Positions 52,847 through 61,594 are shown, numbered from the stretch's first letter. The stretch: DNA of 64,000 nucleotides from JAYQKL01 sp049889535 (GCA_049889535.1 JBMHDF010000019.1:1-64000), one strand, 5' to 3'. Notes: a model not told the origin generated them from the sequence alone. Numbers and translations are program-made.

Positions 52847-53376
52847 GATATGCCCTCCCCAAACGCGTCCCCTTTTATCGAAGGCGTGTTTGCGTCCAAA
52901 TTGATGGGGCCAGTAAGTGTCACTTTGCCGCCAATCACATCAGCTAAAGAGACGCGGTTTAAGAAGCTATAAATCTGGCTTTCCAGCTCTGCCCACAAAT
53001 CATGAGTGAGGCAGCGTGCATTTTTGGATAAACATACATTGGTGCCAGCGCAGCGTGTGACCTCAACTTGTTCGTCTACACTGCTGATAATATCGCCAAT
53101 AAATGTCAGATTGGCAGGCTTCGCGAGCTTATACCCGCCTTTTGGCCCACGCACGCTCTGCACCAATCCCGCTTTTCTGAGATCCTGAAAAATCTGCTCC
53201 AAATAAGGCAATGGGATTTCCTGACGGGTTGAAACAGCCGCGAGCGAAACAGGTGGCACCAGCATAGGCACAACAGGGCTTAGCCCCACCGCAGCAGATG
53301 TGTCGGCGTCTATTTGTTGTTTCGCAATGTCAGCCATCGCCATAACGGCATATCGGCCACGTGTAGAAATCTTCAT
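52843..53376 (-). CDS. iscR: Rrf2-family iron-sulfur regulator IscR
   Basis: 177 residues. The winged-helix domain has MKISTRGRYAVMAMADIAKQ and SVRGPKGGYKLAKP. Cluster ligands are Cys109, Cys115, Cys122 and probably His125 (RCAGTNVCLSKNARCLTHDL), with a Cys-x5-Cys-x6-Cys spacing, one residue longer than in E. coli. Between the first helix and the LPYLEQIFQDLRKAGLV helices lies an insertion of about 17 residues (24-42), rich in Pro and Val, absent from E. coli IscR. A good promoter with an overlapping type 1 IscR box lies upstream, indicating self-repression of the whole suf operon. Confidence 0.93.
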   Translation of the reverse strand: MKISTRGRYAVMAMADIAKQQIDADTSAAVGLSPVVPMLVPPVSLAAVSTRQEIPLPYLEQIFQDLRKAGLVQSVRGPKGGYKLAKPANLTFIGDIISSVDEQVEVTRCAGTNVCLSKNARCLTHDLWAELESQIYSFLNRVSLADVIGGKVTLTGPINLDANTPSIKGDAFGEGIS

Positions 53377-53389
53377 AAACCTTTGTTCC

Positions 53390-53431
53390 TAATAGGGTTT
53401 TTTAAAAAAACTTGCATCGACCCCCCTATTA
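53390..53431 (-). promoter_or_regulatory. Stem-loop in the iscR 5' leader
   Basis: On the minus strand TAATAGGG (53431-53424) pairs perfectly with CCCTATTA (53397-53390) across a 26-base loop that contains a T7A6 run. The 3' arm ends only about 13 bases before the iscR ATG and next to the AAAGG ribosome-binding site. It could influence translation; no function is proven. Confidence 0.45.
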
Positions 53432-53466
53432 TGTGCTAAAAGACGCCGATAGTTTTTTACACTAGG

Positions 53467-53495
53467 GATATAGTAATCCTGACCAAAATAGTCAA
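53467..53495 (-). promoter_or_regulatory. iscR-suf operon promoter
   Basis: On the minus strand TTGACT (53495-53490) and TATATC (53472-53467) are separated by exactly 17 bp. The start would be near 53460, giving a leader of about 85 bases. The -35 and spacer lie inside the IscR box. Confidence 0.7.
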
Positions 53496-53499
53496 GAAT
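53475..53499. promoter_or_regulatory. Type 1 IscR-binding site (IscR box)
   Basis: A 25-bp element with half sites CCTGAC and GTCAAG around CAAAATA. Compared base by base with the E. coli type 1 consensus (ATASYYGACT-RWWWYA-GTCRRSTAT) it agrees at 21 of 25 positions. It covers the -35 and most of the spacer of the iscR promoter, so bound [2Fe-2S]-IscR should block RNA polymerase. Confidence 0.75.
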
Positions 53500-53508
53500 A
53501 GATTTTCA

Positions 53509-53539
53509 CCCCGAAACCATCTTATTTTCGGGGTTTTTT
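53509..53539 (+). terminator. Rho-independent terminator just upstream of the alpha/beta hydrolase
   Basis: CCCCGAAA pairs perfectly with TTTCGGGG across a 9-base loop and is followed by six T on the plus strand. It ends 18 bases before the hydrolase ATG. There is no plus-strand gene upstream, so it is either a leader attenuator or a block to stray transcripts from the iscR region. Confidence 0.75.
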
Positions 53540-53557
53540 AAAAAATGAGGGGAAAAA

Positions 53558-54220
53558 ATGCCAGAAATTATCTTTAACGGCCCAGAAGGGCGTCTTGAGG
53601 GCCGTTTTGTGCAGCAAAAAGGCGAAAAAGGCACACCCATCGCCATGATTTTACATCCCCTCCCTCAATTGGGTGGCAATATGAACAATCCGGTCACCTA
53701 TCAACTCTACCAAACATTTTTAGATCGCGGGTTTACGGTTTTGCGGTTTAACTTTCGCGGCGTTGGGCGTTCGCAAGGGAGTTTTGATCACGGTATAGGC
53801 GAACTATCAGATGCCGCCACCGCACTTGATTGGTTGCAAAGTTTCAACCCAGACGCCCGCCAATGCTGGATTGCAGGCTATTCTTTCGGCGCCTGGATTG
53901 GCATGCAATTATTGATGCGCCGCCCAGAGATTTCAGGGTTTATTTCTGTCTCACCGCCGGCCAATTTATATGATTTTTCTTTTCTCGCACCCTGCCCGGC
54001 CTCTGGCCTGATTACACATGGCGATGAAGATAAAATTGTGCCGCAAGATGATATTGAAAAAATGGTTGAGCGTTTACAAGCGCAAAAAGGTATTGATATT
54101 CAATATGATAATATTAAAGGCGCCAATCATTTTTATGATGACCAAATAGACAGACTGAACAAATCCGTTAATGATTATCTTGATGTACGCTTAAGCGCTG
54201 AAAATCAGGAAGGCGCGTAA
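53558..54220 (+). CDS. Alpha/beta hydrolase conserved near suf genes
   Basis: 220 residues. Nucleophile elbow GYSFGAW with Ser109; likely acid Asp156 or Asp158 in THGDEDKIVP and His191 in GANHFYDD. MILHPLPQLGGNMNNPV with the oxyanion region and LRFNFRGVGRSQGSFDHG are typical of the small cytosolic DLH-like hydrolases of alphaproteobacteria. AGGGG lies six bases before the ATG. It is divergent from iscR and overlaps the anmK tail by 16 bases. The substrate is unknown; the position next to suf genes recurs in the class, from memory. Confidence 0.85.
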   Translation: MPEIIFNGPEGRLEGRFVQQKGEKGTPIAMILHPLPQLGGNMNNPVTYQLYQTFLDRGFTVLRFNFRGVGRSQGSFDHGIGELSDAATALDWLQSFNPDARQCWIAGYSFGAWIGMQLLMRRPEISGFISVSPPANLYDFSFLAPCPASGLITHGDEDKIVPQDDIEKMVERLQAQKGIDIQYDNIKGANHFYDDQIDRLNKSVNDYLDVRLSAENQEGA

Positions 54221-55314
54221 AGCTTGCCGCCAGTGGTTGGCGCGTGACACCCAGTTGTCTCAGGCAGGCTCAATGGCAAACCCAGAAGGCTGCGCACAGC
54301 CAACCATGCAAAAGCTTGCGCCTCCAACTCATCGCCAGGCCAGCCCAAGGCCTCTGCTGATATTACAGGCGCGTCAACGGCTTCTGAAATCGCGTCCATC
54401 AGCGTCTTATTATGACGCCCCCCGCCACAAATTATCCAATTTTTAGGCGGCTCAGAGAAATAAGGCATCGCACAAGCAACCGCGAGAGCGGTAAAGGCTG
54501 TGAGTGTCGCCGCGCCATCTTGAACACTTAAAGCCGCGCAGGCTTGAGATGAAAAACCATATCGGTCAAGCGACTTGGGGGGTGATTTTAAAAAATAATC
54601 ATCACTCAGGAGTTGCTGTAAAACAAGCGGGTCCACTGCACCGCTTGCGGCAAGTGCGCCGTCTTTATCAAAATTTTTTCCAGTTTTTTGTTGAACCCAA
54701 TCATCTATCAAAGCATTTCCGGGCCCCGTATCAAAACCAAGCACAACACCTTGTGAGCCAAGAAAAGTGACATTTGCAACGCCGCCAATATTTAAAATCG
54801 CAACCGGCAAATCGATACCAAGCTGAGCCGCAAGCGAAGCATGATATAATGGCGCAAGTGGCGCGCCTTGCCCGCCCGCCTGCATATCGGCCAAGCGAAA
54901 ATCGGCAATTGTTTTAATTTTCAACGCATCAGCAAGAGCTTGCGCATCACCTATCTGAACTGTGCGGTTTTCATCGGGCGCATGTAAAACGGTTTGCCCA
55001 TGAAACCCGATAAGGTCAATCTGCGCAGGTTCTAACCGATATTTTTCCATGAAATGAAACAGCGCCTGAATATGCGCATGCGTCACAACCTCTTCGGCCT
55101 TTTTCACCATATCGGGCATTGGCGCGCCCTTTGGCCAGTCTGCGGCCTCTGCGAGGGATTGCGTCAAAATTTGCCGCGCCTCTTCATTATATGGGAAAGT
55201 CTGAAAGGGGCCAAAACTAATCGCATTTTTTCCATTTGTTTCCAAAATAGCGACATCAACACCATCTAAAGAAGTGCCGCTCATTAACCCGATTGAAAGA
55301 AATTTTTTTTCCAT
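54205..55314 (-). CDS. anmK: Anhydro-N-acetylmuramic acid kinase
   Basis: 369 residues from the ATG at 55314, with GAGGT upstream; an in-frame start nine codons earlier is less likely. It phosphorylates and opens 1,6-anhydroMurNAc during peptidoglycan recycling. Signatures: IGLMSGTSLDGVDVAILE near the N terminus, GFHGQTVLHAPDE, DFRLADMQAGGQGAPLAPL, ANIGGVANVTFLG-like INIGGVANVTFLG, GFDTGPGNALIDDW and WIICGGGRHNKTLM. Length equals the E. coli enzyme. It is divergent from tyrS, with 39 bases between start codons. Confidence 0.95.
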   Translation of the reverse strand: MEKKFLSIGLMSGTSLDGVDVAILETNGKNAISFGPFQTFPYNEEARQILTQSLAEAADWPKGAPMPDMVKKAEEVVTHAHIQALFHFMEKYRLEPAQIDLIGFHGQTVLHAPDENRTVQIGDAQALADALKIKTIADFRLADMQAGGQGAPLAPLYHASLAAQLGIDLPVAILNIGGVANVTFLGSQGVVLGFDTGPGNALIDDWVQQKTGKNFDKDGALAASGAVDPLVLQQLLSDDYFLKSPPKSLDRYGFSSQACAALSVQDGAATLTAFTALAVACAMPYFSEPPKNWIICGGGRHNKTLMDAISEAVDAPVISAEALGWPGDELEAQAFAWLAVRSLLGLPLSLPETTGCHAPTTGGKLYAPS

Positions 55315-55353
55315 ATATTGACCTCGCGTCATTCTTGGCATAACCCTGCCTGT

Positions 55354-56604
55354 ATGACAAATTACAAATCATCTTTTTTACAAGTATTATCAGAACGTGG
55401 ATATATTCAACAATGTTCTGACGAAGCCGCATTAGACACCGCCGCGCAAGAGGGCATTATCACCGCCTATACTGGCTATGATTGCACAGCCTCCAGCCTG
55501 CATATTGGAAATCTTGTGTCGATTATGATGATGCGCAAGCTTCAACAAACAGGCCATCGCCCAATTGTTTTGATTGGGGGCGGCACTACAAAAGTAGGCG
55601 ATCCGTCTGGTAAAGATGAAACCCGCAAATTGCTCGACCAGGAGCAAATTGACAAAAACAAAGCCGGCATTCGAAAAGTTTTTGAAAAGCTCATTACATT
55701 TGGCGATGGCCCAACCGATGCCATTCTTGTTGATAATGATGACTGGCTAAGCCAGCTCAATTACATTGATTTTTTGCGCGATTATGGCCGCCATTTCTCT
55801 ATCAACCGCATGTTGAGCTTCGATTCTGTGAAACTGCGCCTCGACCGCGAACAGCCACTGAGCTTTCTTGAATTCAACTATATGATTTTGCAAGCTTATG
55901 ATTTTGTTGAACTTCATCGCCGCCATGGCTGCATCTTACAACTTGGCGGGTCTGACCAATGGGGCAATATTGTGAATGGGATTGAGCTGGGGCGGCGCAC
56001 AGAACAAGCGCAGCTTTATGGGCTGACCACGCCCCTTTTGACCACTTCCTCAGGGGCGAAAATGGGCAAAACAGCACAAGGCGCGGTTTGGCTTGATGAG
56101 GCAGCTTTATCCGTATGGGATTATTGGCAATATTGGCGCAATACTGAAGATGCTGATGTGGGACGTTTCTTGAAACTGTTTACAGAATTGCCTTTAGACG
56201 AAATCGCTAAATTAGAAAAGCTTGAGGGCGCTGAATTAAATGACGCCAAAAAAATTCTGGCGACCGAGGCAACCGCTCTTATTCATGGTCGAGAAGCGGC
56301 AGAAAAAACGCTTCAAACTGCGAAAGATACTTTTGAAGGGGCCGGCACTAGTGAAGATTTGCCAAGCATTGATTTACCCATGACCCAACTTGCAAATGGC
56401 ATGGGTTTGCTTGAGGCCTTCGTGTTAGCGGGCTTAGCAAAATCAAATGGTGAGGCCAGACGCCTCGTGCAGGGCGGTGGCGCAAAAGTAAATGACAAGG
56501 CGGTCTCAGATATCAAATTGACATTAAATCAAGACGATGTGCATGACGGCGTTATCAAGCTATCATTTGGCAAAAAGCGTCATGTGTTATTGAAAACTGA
56601 ATAG
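55354..56604 (+). CDS. tyrS: Tyrosyl-tRNA synthetase
   Basis: 416 residues from the ATG at 55354; an in-frame TTG at 55318 is part of a possible -35 hexamer and not a likely start. Class I synthetase: AYTGYDCTASSLHIGN at 38-53 (HIGH equivalent HIGN), SFLEFNYMILQAYDFVEL with the tRNA/Tyr pocket, LQLGGSDQWGNIVNGIEL and the KMGKT loop (KMSKS equivalent). A C-terminal S4 domain ends the protein (EARRLVQGGGAKVNDKAV). No Shine-Dalgarno lies before the ATG. Confidence 0.96.
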   Translation: MTNYKSSFLQVLSERGYIQQCSDEAALDTAAQEGIITAYTGYDCTASSLHIGNLVSIMMMRKLQQTGHRPIVLIGGGTTKVGDPSGKDETRKLLDQEQIDKNKAGIRKVFEKLITFGDGPTDAILVDNDDWLSQLNYIDFLRDYGRHFSINRMLSFDSVKLRLDREQPLSFLEFNYMILQAYDFVELHRRHGCILQLGGSDQWGNIVNGIELGRRTEQAQLYGLTTPLLTTSSGAKMGKTAQGAVWLDEAALSVWDYWQYWRNTEDADVGRFLKLFTELPLDEIAKLEKLEGAELNDAKKILATEATALIHGREAAEKTLQTAKDTFEGAGTSEDLPSIDLPMTQLANGMGLLEAFVLAGLAKSNGEARRLVQGGGAKVNDKAVSDIKLTLNQDDVHDGVIKLSFGKKRHVLLKTE

Positions 56605-56606
56605 CT

Positions 56607-59600
56607 TTATTTTGAAGGTGCCATTTCCAAGACGGGTTTGGCAGGTCCAAAAATGTTCAACTTGAAGATATTTCGAATAAAGCCTGGTGCAAAAAAGGAA
56701 AGCGGATTCACGGTGACCTCTGGCTCGCTCATGGGCCCCGATACTTTGTAAGAAATACCCAACAGGCCGCCGCCCTCGCCGCCCGAAAATAAATACCCAA
56801 TAAGCGGTATGCGCCCCAAAAGCGAATTAATGCGATAAGAAGGTATCAGTGACCCATTTAAGAAAACCTGTTCATTTTCAAAATCTGCCACGCCCTGCAA
56901 GGTGACACCAAGCGCCGGCCCTTTTGCCAAAAATGACTCAATATCCAATAATTGTTTTTCATGGCGAAAAGTTAATTCAGCATTTTCAACATACAGGCCT
57001 TCATTTTGGATGGTATCTGAAATCCCCTTCAAAGAACCAAGCGTTAGAAGCTGTGCAAGCGGGGGCAAGTCCTGAATCGTGAAGTCATATAAATAGGCCG
57101 TACCACGCCCTGTCCCAACACCTTCCAATTGCCCAGAAACCAATAAGGTACCGTCTTCCATTGTCGATGAAACATTGAGTGCTTTAAACAGGTTTTCCGC
57201 CCGCATCACGCGCAAAACATATCGCCGCATATTTTGCTCAGCCTGATAAAGCGAGAATAAAATCTCGCTCTCATCTTGAAAACGGCCAGACATATCGGCC
57301 TTGCGCATAAGACCATCACGACCACTTAATTGCGCCCGAAAATCCGAAACCATAATATTATGGTTAGCGGCAAGCTTATCAATTTCAATTTCGATTAAAG
57401 CATCATCTTGGAGCAAATCAGAGGCACGGTCGATAAAAGAAGATTTGGTTTGTGGCGCTTCATCGACCTGTTCATCAACCAGCACCGATTGAAATTCTGG
57501 ATTTATGTCATCAAAAATCGGCAGTCCAAAATCTGTGTTCTTAAAGAATCCAGACATATCAAAATAAGAACCCTTTATAGATAATTTTCTAGCCTGCTGG
57601 TCGCGATTAAGGAGCAGGCTGACACTTCCTTGCGGCGACAAATTCATCTCTGGTATATTGAGGCTGGCTAAGCGACCTTGCGTAAAATGCGCATAGGCTT
57701 TCAATACCGTTAATGCATCCTGCTTCATTATCAGATTAACATTTTCAAAATCGCCATCGCTATTCACGGCAGCATAGGCCAAAACTTCACCCGCTATATT
57801 TGTAGGTTTTTCATATCCCAAAGGCGATAATCGCAGCGCAGATTCAGTGGTGGTAGAAAATAATGTCAGGTCGAGATTGCCTTCCCTATCACGGTCAATA
57901 TCTAACCGGACAGGCACCGTGCCACGAACTCTTTTCGCCACCGCATCTAATCCTAGATTGGCAAAATCATATTCATCAAGTATCGCGCTCAGACTCGCCT
58001 CAGTCCGCCGCCGCTTAAATTGCTCATAGGCTTCATTGATAGACACATCAAAGGCAACGCCATTCACTAAAATTTGGCTTTCAAGCGCCAGCCTATCTTG
58101 CTGATAGGCAAGGCTCACCAATGGCGAACGAACATCATATCCCTGCACGCCCCCAATCACGGAAAAATTTGTAACAGTTGCATCAAGCACGACTTGCATT
58201 TTTGCTCGCCGCTCCTCAGGGCTGACCGTGCGTGAAACAGGTAGCGAGACAGTAATCCCAACCCGCCCTTCACCAGACAATCGATTGTCGCCCGTAAAGC
58301 TTTCTTGTCGAAACCCTATTTGTGGATATGAAAACAAGTCAAAAATTGCGCTTATATCGCCATCCATCAGCAATTGAATATCAACATTATTACCGCGAAT
58401 ATGAATATCAGGCTCGACATAGCGGCTTTGTGTAATATTGATAATTTTATCCTGATTAATCGGAATAATGGCTTTATCAATCACGGCATCAAAAGAGTCA
58501 CCACGCAAATGCAATTGCCCAAACAGGTTTTCCATCTCTGGCATGTTTTTAATATATCGTAGACGCGAATTTTCAATATCAAGCTTAATATCAACCACCT
58601 CATCAGCCAGCGCGATGCCCTTACGCTGGTTCCGAATATCAGCGACTGATGTTTTCATATTGACTTGGCCAGTGCTGATTGTCCCCAGACTGACATTTTC
58701 ATCAAACCATTTTTTTGTGCGCGGTGATAATTTACTCGGCCAGATTTTTTTTAAGCCCTCAATCGGTAAGTCTTTTACAAACCCTGTTAGATGAAATGGT
58801 AAATCGGGGTTTGTATAACCAAACTCACCGCCAATCTGGAACACGCCACCACCTGTTTCAAAAACAACTTGGCTAAGCGCCAATAGTTCTTTGTTCAAAT
58901 CCAAATCAAACTCAATATTCAGTTTGTCAGGATTGAAAATATCTCCCTTACCCAATTCCAAAGAAAGTTGTTTGGCCGACATTTTTCCTTCAAGGTGTGA
59001 GGCAACACCCTGTGCGTCAATATCATAAGCAAAAGTGCCTGCAAACAAACCGCGATGGGGGCCAATTGAAAAATCAATCTCTTCTATCTCCACCTCACGG
59101 TCAATGAAGTTCATTTGTGCCCGCGCCGTCGCATTTTTAATGGGTAAAGCGCCATCTTTTAATTTTAACTGCCCACCTGAAAGCTGCATTTTGGCTTCTG
59201 CTTGTGCAAAATTCCCGTCTGCATCTGTGGTAAAATTCATCAAACCATCTAGCGGCATATCCGCAACCAGCAAAAGGGGAATTTCAGGAAATATTGACCC
59301 TAAGACAGACGGGCGCACATTTTTAATTTTAAGTTGCGCCTGTCCATTTTGATTGGGCGGCTGGTCAAGTTTAAACTCAACTTGGCTAGTTTGTTTTTCA
59401 GCGTTTAACTCAATATTAAAATCAATATGCAAACCTTCTTGGTCGCGCCAAAAAACTGCATAGGAATCATTTGTACGCCAAACGCGCTGGCTATCAATTT
59501 CTTCAAACACAAAAATAATGCTTGGGAAACTCAGCTCCTGAATATAATCAAAAGCTTTAAGTGAGGCCGTTTCAGACAGCCCCTGTCGCGCATCATTGAG

Positions 59601-60053
59601 CGCTGAAGAAGGGTTAAAACCCTCAACCGCTTCAGGGCCGATATTGGCATAGCCATCTGGATGCGCGGTTTTTTCAGCCGGTATTATCGCTGTGATATTT
59701 TCAGCTGTCAGCGTTTCTGGAACCAATAAAAACGATTTAAAAAAAGCTTTTGAGCTGATGCTCGCAGTAAATTGATCAATTTTATATGTGGTTTCACCAT
59801 CCTTAACCAAAACCTGCTGGCCTTCCACAATCAAGCCACCGCGGGATTCATCATAGATAAGCTGCAAGGCCTCAAGCTCAATGTCATCAAGTTGAAAAGA
59901 AGATGTAACCACAACACCGATAAAGGAGTTTATTGCGTTCAGCGATACAGGCCCGCGCGATAAAGCATAAGCAAGGCTAATCGCGACAATCAAAAAAAAT
60001 GCCAGCAAGACGCCTAAAACTTCTAAAGCCCAATATCGTGTTTTTAAAAGCAA
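56607..60053 (-). CDS. Large AsmA-like/YhdP-family envelope protein (DUF3971)
   Basis: 1148 residues from a TTG with GGAAAC upstream; no ATG fits. One N-terminal membrane segment (about 10-30, VLGVLLAFFLIVAISLAYAL) anchors a very long periplasmic repeat-rich beta domain, with the AsmA-like C terminus (LLGRIPLIGYLFSGGEGGGL, then YKVSGPMSEPEVTVNPLSFF) characteristic of YhdP relatives. In E. coli the AsmA-like proteins TamB, YhdP and YdbH carry phospholipids to the outer membrane; the same role is inferred here. Its stop lies 3 bases from the convergent tyrS stop. Confidence 0.85.
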   Translation of the reverse strand: MLLKTRYWALEVLGVLLAFFLIVAISLAYALSRGPVSLNAINSFIGVVVTSSFQLDDIELEALQLIYDESRGGLIVEGQQVLVKDGETTYKIDQFTASISSKAFFKSFLLVPETLTAENITAIIPAEKTAHPDGYANIGPEAVEGFNPSSALNDARQGLSETASLKAFDYIQELSFPSIIFVFEEIDSQRVWRTNDSYAVFWRDQEGLHIDFNIELNAEKQTSQVEFKLDQPPNQNGQAQLKIKNVRPSVLGSIFPEIPLLLVADMPLDGLMNFTTDADGNFAQAEAKMQLSGGQLKLKDGALPIKNATARAQMNFIDREVEIEEIDFSIGPHRGLFAGTFAYDIDAQGVASHLEGKMSAKQLSLELGKGDIFNPDKLNIEFDLDLNKELLALSQVVFETGGGVFQIGGEFGYTNPDLPFHLTGFVKDLPIEGLKKIWPSKLSPRTKKWFDENVSLGTISTGQVNMKTSVADIRNQRKGIALADEVVDIKLDIENSRLRYIKNMPEMENLFGQLHLRGDSFDAVIDKAIIPINQDKIINITQSRYVEPDIHIRGNNVDIQLLMDGDISAIFDLFSYPQIGFRQESFTGDNRLSGEGRVGITVSLPVSRTVSPEERRAKMQVVLDATVTNFSVIGGVQGYDVRSPLVSLAYQQDRLALESQILVNGVAFDVSINEAYEQFKRRRTEASLSAILDEYDFANLGLDAVAKRVRGTVPVRLDIDRDREGNLDLTLFSTTTESALRLSPLGYEKPTNIAGEVLAYAAVNSDGDFENVNLIMKQDALTVLKAYAHFTQGRLASLNIPEMNLSPQGSVSLLLNRDQQARKLSIKGSYFDMSGFFKNTDFGLPIFDDINPEFQSVLVDEQVDEAPQTKSSFIDRASDLLQDDALIEIEIDKLAANHNIMVSDFRAQLSGRDGLMRKADMSGRFQDESEILFSLYQAEQNMRRYVLRVMRAENLFKALNVSSTMEDGTLLVSGQLEGVGTGRGTAYLYDFTIQDLPPLAQLLTLGSLKGISDTIQNEGLYVENAELTFRHEKQLLDIESFLAKGPALGVTLQGVADFENEQVFLNGSLIPSYRINSLLGRIPLIGYLFSGGEGGGLLGISYKVSGPMSEPEVTVNPLSFFAPGFIRNIFKLNIFGPAKPVLEMAPSK

Positions 60054-60142
60054 TGTTGTTTCCAGTATTGGTTTATTTGCTAAATTACCCTGTCTGCATT
60101 AAATACTATAAAAGATAATCATTTGGGAGTTACAAATTCGTC

Positions 60143-60619
60143 ATGAGCATAGAAATCGGCAAAAAAGCACCAAATTTTAACATAGAATGCCGCCATGCAG
60201 ATGGTTCCGTCGGCAAAACCAAGCTTTCTGATTATAAAGGGCGCTATCTGGTGCTTTATTTTTATCCCAAAGACGATACGCCAGGCTGCACGACACAGGC
60301 AATTAATTTCACCGCACAGTTAAAAGATTTTGAAAAATTAAATGCCAGCATTTTAGGTATTTCGGCTGACCCTTTGACCAAACATGAAAAATTCGCCAAC
60401 AAACATGATTTGGGAATCGCATTGGGCAGTGACGAAGACCACACAATGCTTGAGGCCTATCAATGCTGGATTGAGAAAAATATGTATGGTCGCAAATATA
60501 TGGGCATTGAGCGCTCAACCTTTTTGATTGACCCGACTGGTAAAGTTCAAAAAATCTGGCGCAAGGTGAAAGTTAAAACCCATATTGAAGATGTTCTCAC
60601 CGCACTTAAGCAAAGTTAA
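60143..60619 (+). CDS. bcp: Bcp/PrxQ-type thioredoxin-dependent peroxiredoxin
   Basis: 158 residues. The peroxidatic cysteine is Cys49 in YPKDDTPGCTTQAINF; Thr46 and Pro43 are in the conserved positions. The resolving cysteine of E. coli Bcp, five residues later, is Ile54 here, so the enzyme is either one-cysteine or uses another residue such as the Cys in EAYQCWIEK. It reduces hydroperoxides in the cytoplasm. GGGAG precedes the ATG by about 13 bases. A DUF455 gene follows after 11 bases. Confidence 0.93.
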   Translation: MSIEIGKKAPNFNIECRHADGSVGKTKLSDYKGRYLVLYFYPKDDTPGCTTQAINFTAQLKDFEKLNASILGISADPLTKHEKFANKHDLGIALGSDEDHTMLEAYQCWIEKNMYGRKYMGIERSTFLIDPTGKVQKIWRKVKVKTHIEDVLTALKQS

Positions 60620-60630
60620 GCACTAGTCGC

Positions 60631-61449
60631 GTGGAAGATTTTCATTCAGCCATCTTACGTGCCTTTAACGCGAGCGACCCAGTTGAAAAAGCCTACGCGA
60701 CGCATCAACTCGTGCGCGATTGGCAAAATCATAAATTACCCAGACCGCAAGCGATGCCGCAAAATTGGCCAGACCGCCCAGGCCGTCCCGCACAGCCAGA
60801 ATTACGCCCACCCAACGCCATGCCGAAAAGACGCGGCAGTGGCTTAAAATGGCGTATCACGCTTTTGCATGCACTGGCTCATATTGAGCTGAATGCCATT
60901 GATTTGGCTCTCGATTTATTGGCCCGCTTTTCACATTATGCCCTGCCCGATGCGTTTGTGCAGGATTGGATGCAAGTTGCAGCTGATGAAAGCAAACATT
61001 TTTTGATGATTGAAAAACGCTTGCGAGATTTGGGTTCATATTATGGCGCCTTGCCGGCGCATGATGGCTTGTGGGAAGCTGCGCTCAAAACCAAACATGA
61101 TTTTGCCGCAAGGCTGGCCGTTGTTCCAATGGTGTTGGAGGCGCGCGGACTTGATGTGACCCCGCCCATGATTGAAAAACTCCATAAATCAAATGATGAG
61201 GAGAGCGCGGCGCTGTTGACGGTCATTTATGAAGACGAAAAAAAACATGTAAACGCAGGCGTTAGATGGTTTCATACCGTTTGTCAGGCTGAAAACCTTG
61301 ACCCTGAAACAACTTTTAAAACCAAGCTTGAAACCTATTTTCGCGGCGCCCTAAAACCCCCTTTTAATATCCCCGCGCGCGAAGAAGCTGGCTTACCGCG
61401 ACATTTTTATCATACCGACTTACCTCAAGCCGCCAATTCAGGCTCTTAG
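60631..61449 (+). CDS. DUF455 ferritin-like protein
   Basis: 272 residues from a GTG start (no ATG alternative nearby). DUF455 proteins have a ferritin-like four-helix bundle. Likely metal ligands lie in HALAHIELNAIDLALDLLAR, in DESKHFLMIEKRL, in MVLEARGLDVTPPM and in IYEDEKKHVNAGVRWF, giving the expected pairs of Glu and His. The reaction is unknown. It starts 11 bases after bcp and may be co-transcribed, suggesting a possible oxidative role. Confidence 0.86.
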   Translation: MEDFHSAILRAFNASDPVEKAYATHQLVRDWQNHKLPRPQAMPQNWPDRPGRPAQPELRPPNAMPKRRGSGLKWRITLLHALAHIELNAIDLALDLLARFSHYALPDAFVQDWMQVAADESKHFLMIEKRLRDLGSYYGALPAHDGLWEAALKTKHDFAARLAVVPMVLEARGLDVTPPMIEKLHKSNDEESAALLTVIYEDEKKHVNAGVRWFHTVCQAENLDPETTFKTKLETYFRGALKPPFNIPAREEAGLPRHFYHTDLPQAANSGS

Positions 61450-61594
61450 CAAACCAATAATTAGCCACCATCAGCCTGACTATTGTGATAATTTTAAGCA
61501 TTTTTAGCACCATTTCATAAACTCTATGATGTTTTTGCTTTGAGGAAATCGCCAAGTTAGGTTACAAAATAGTGTTCTGATTTTGGGGAATAAA

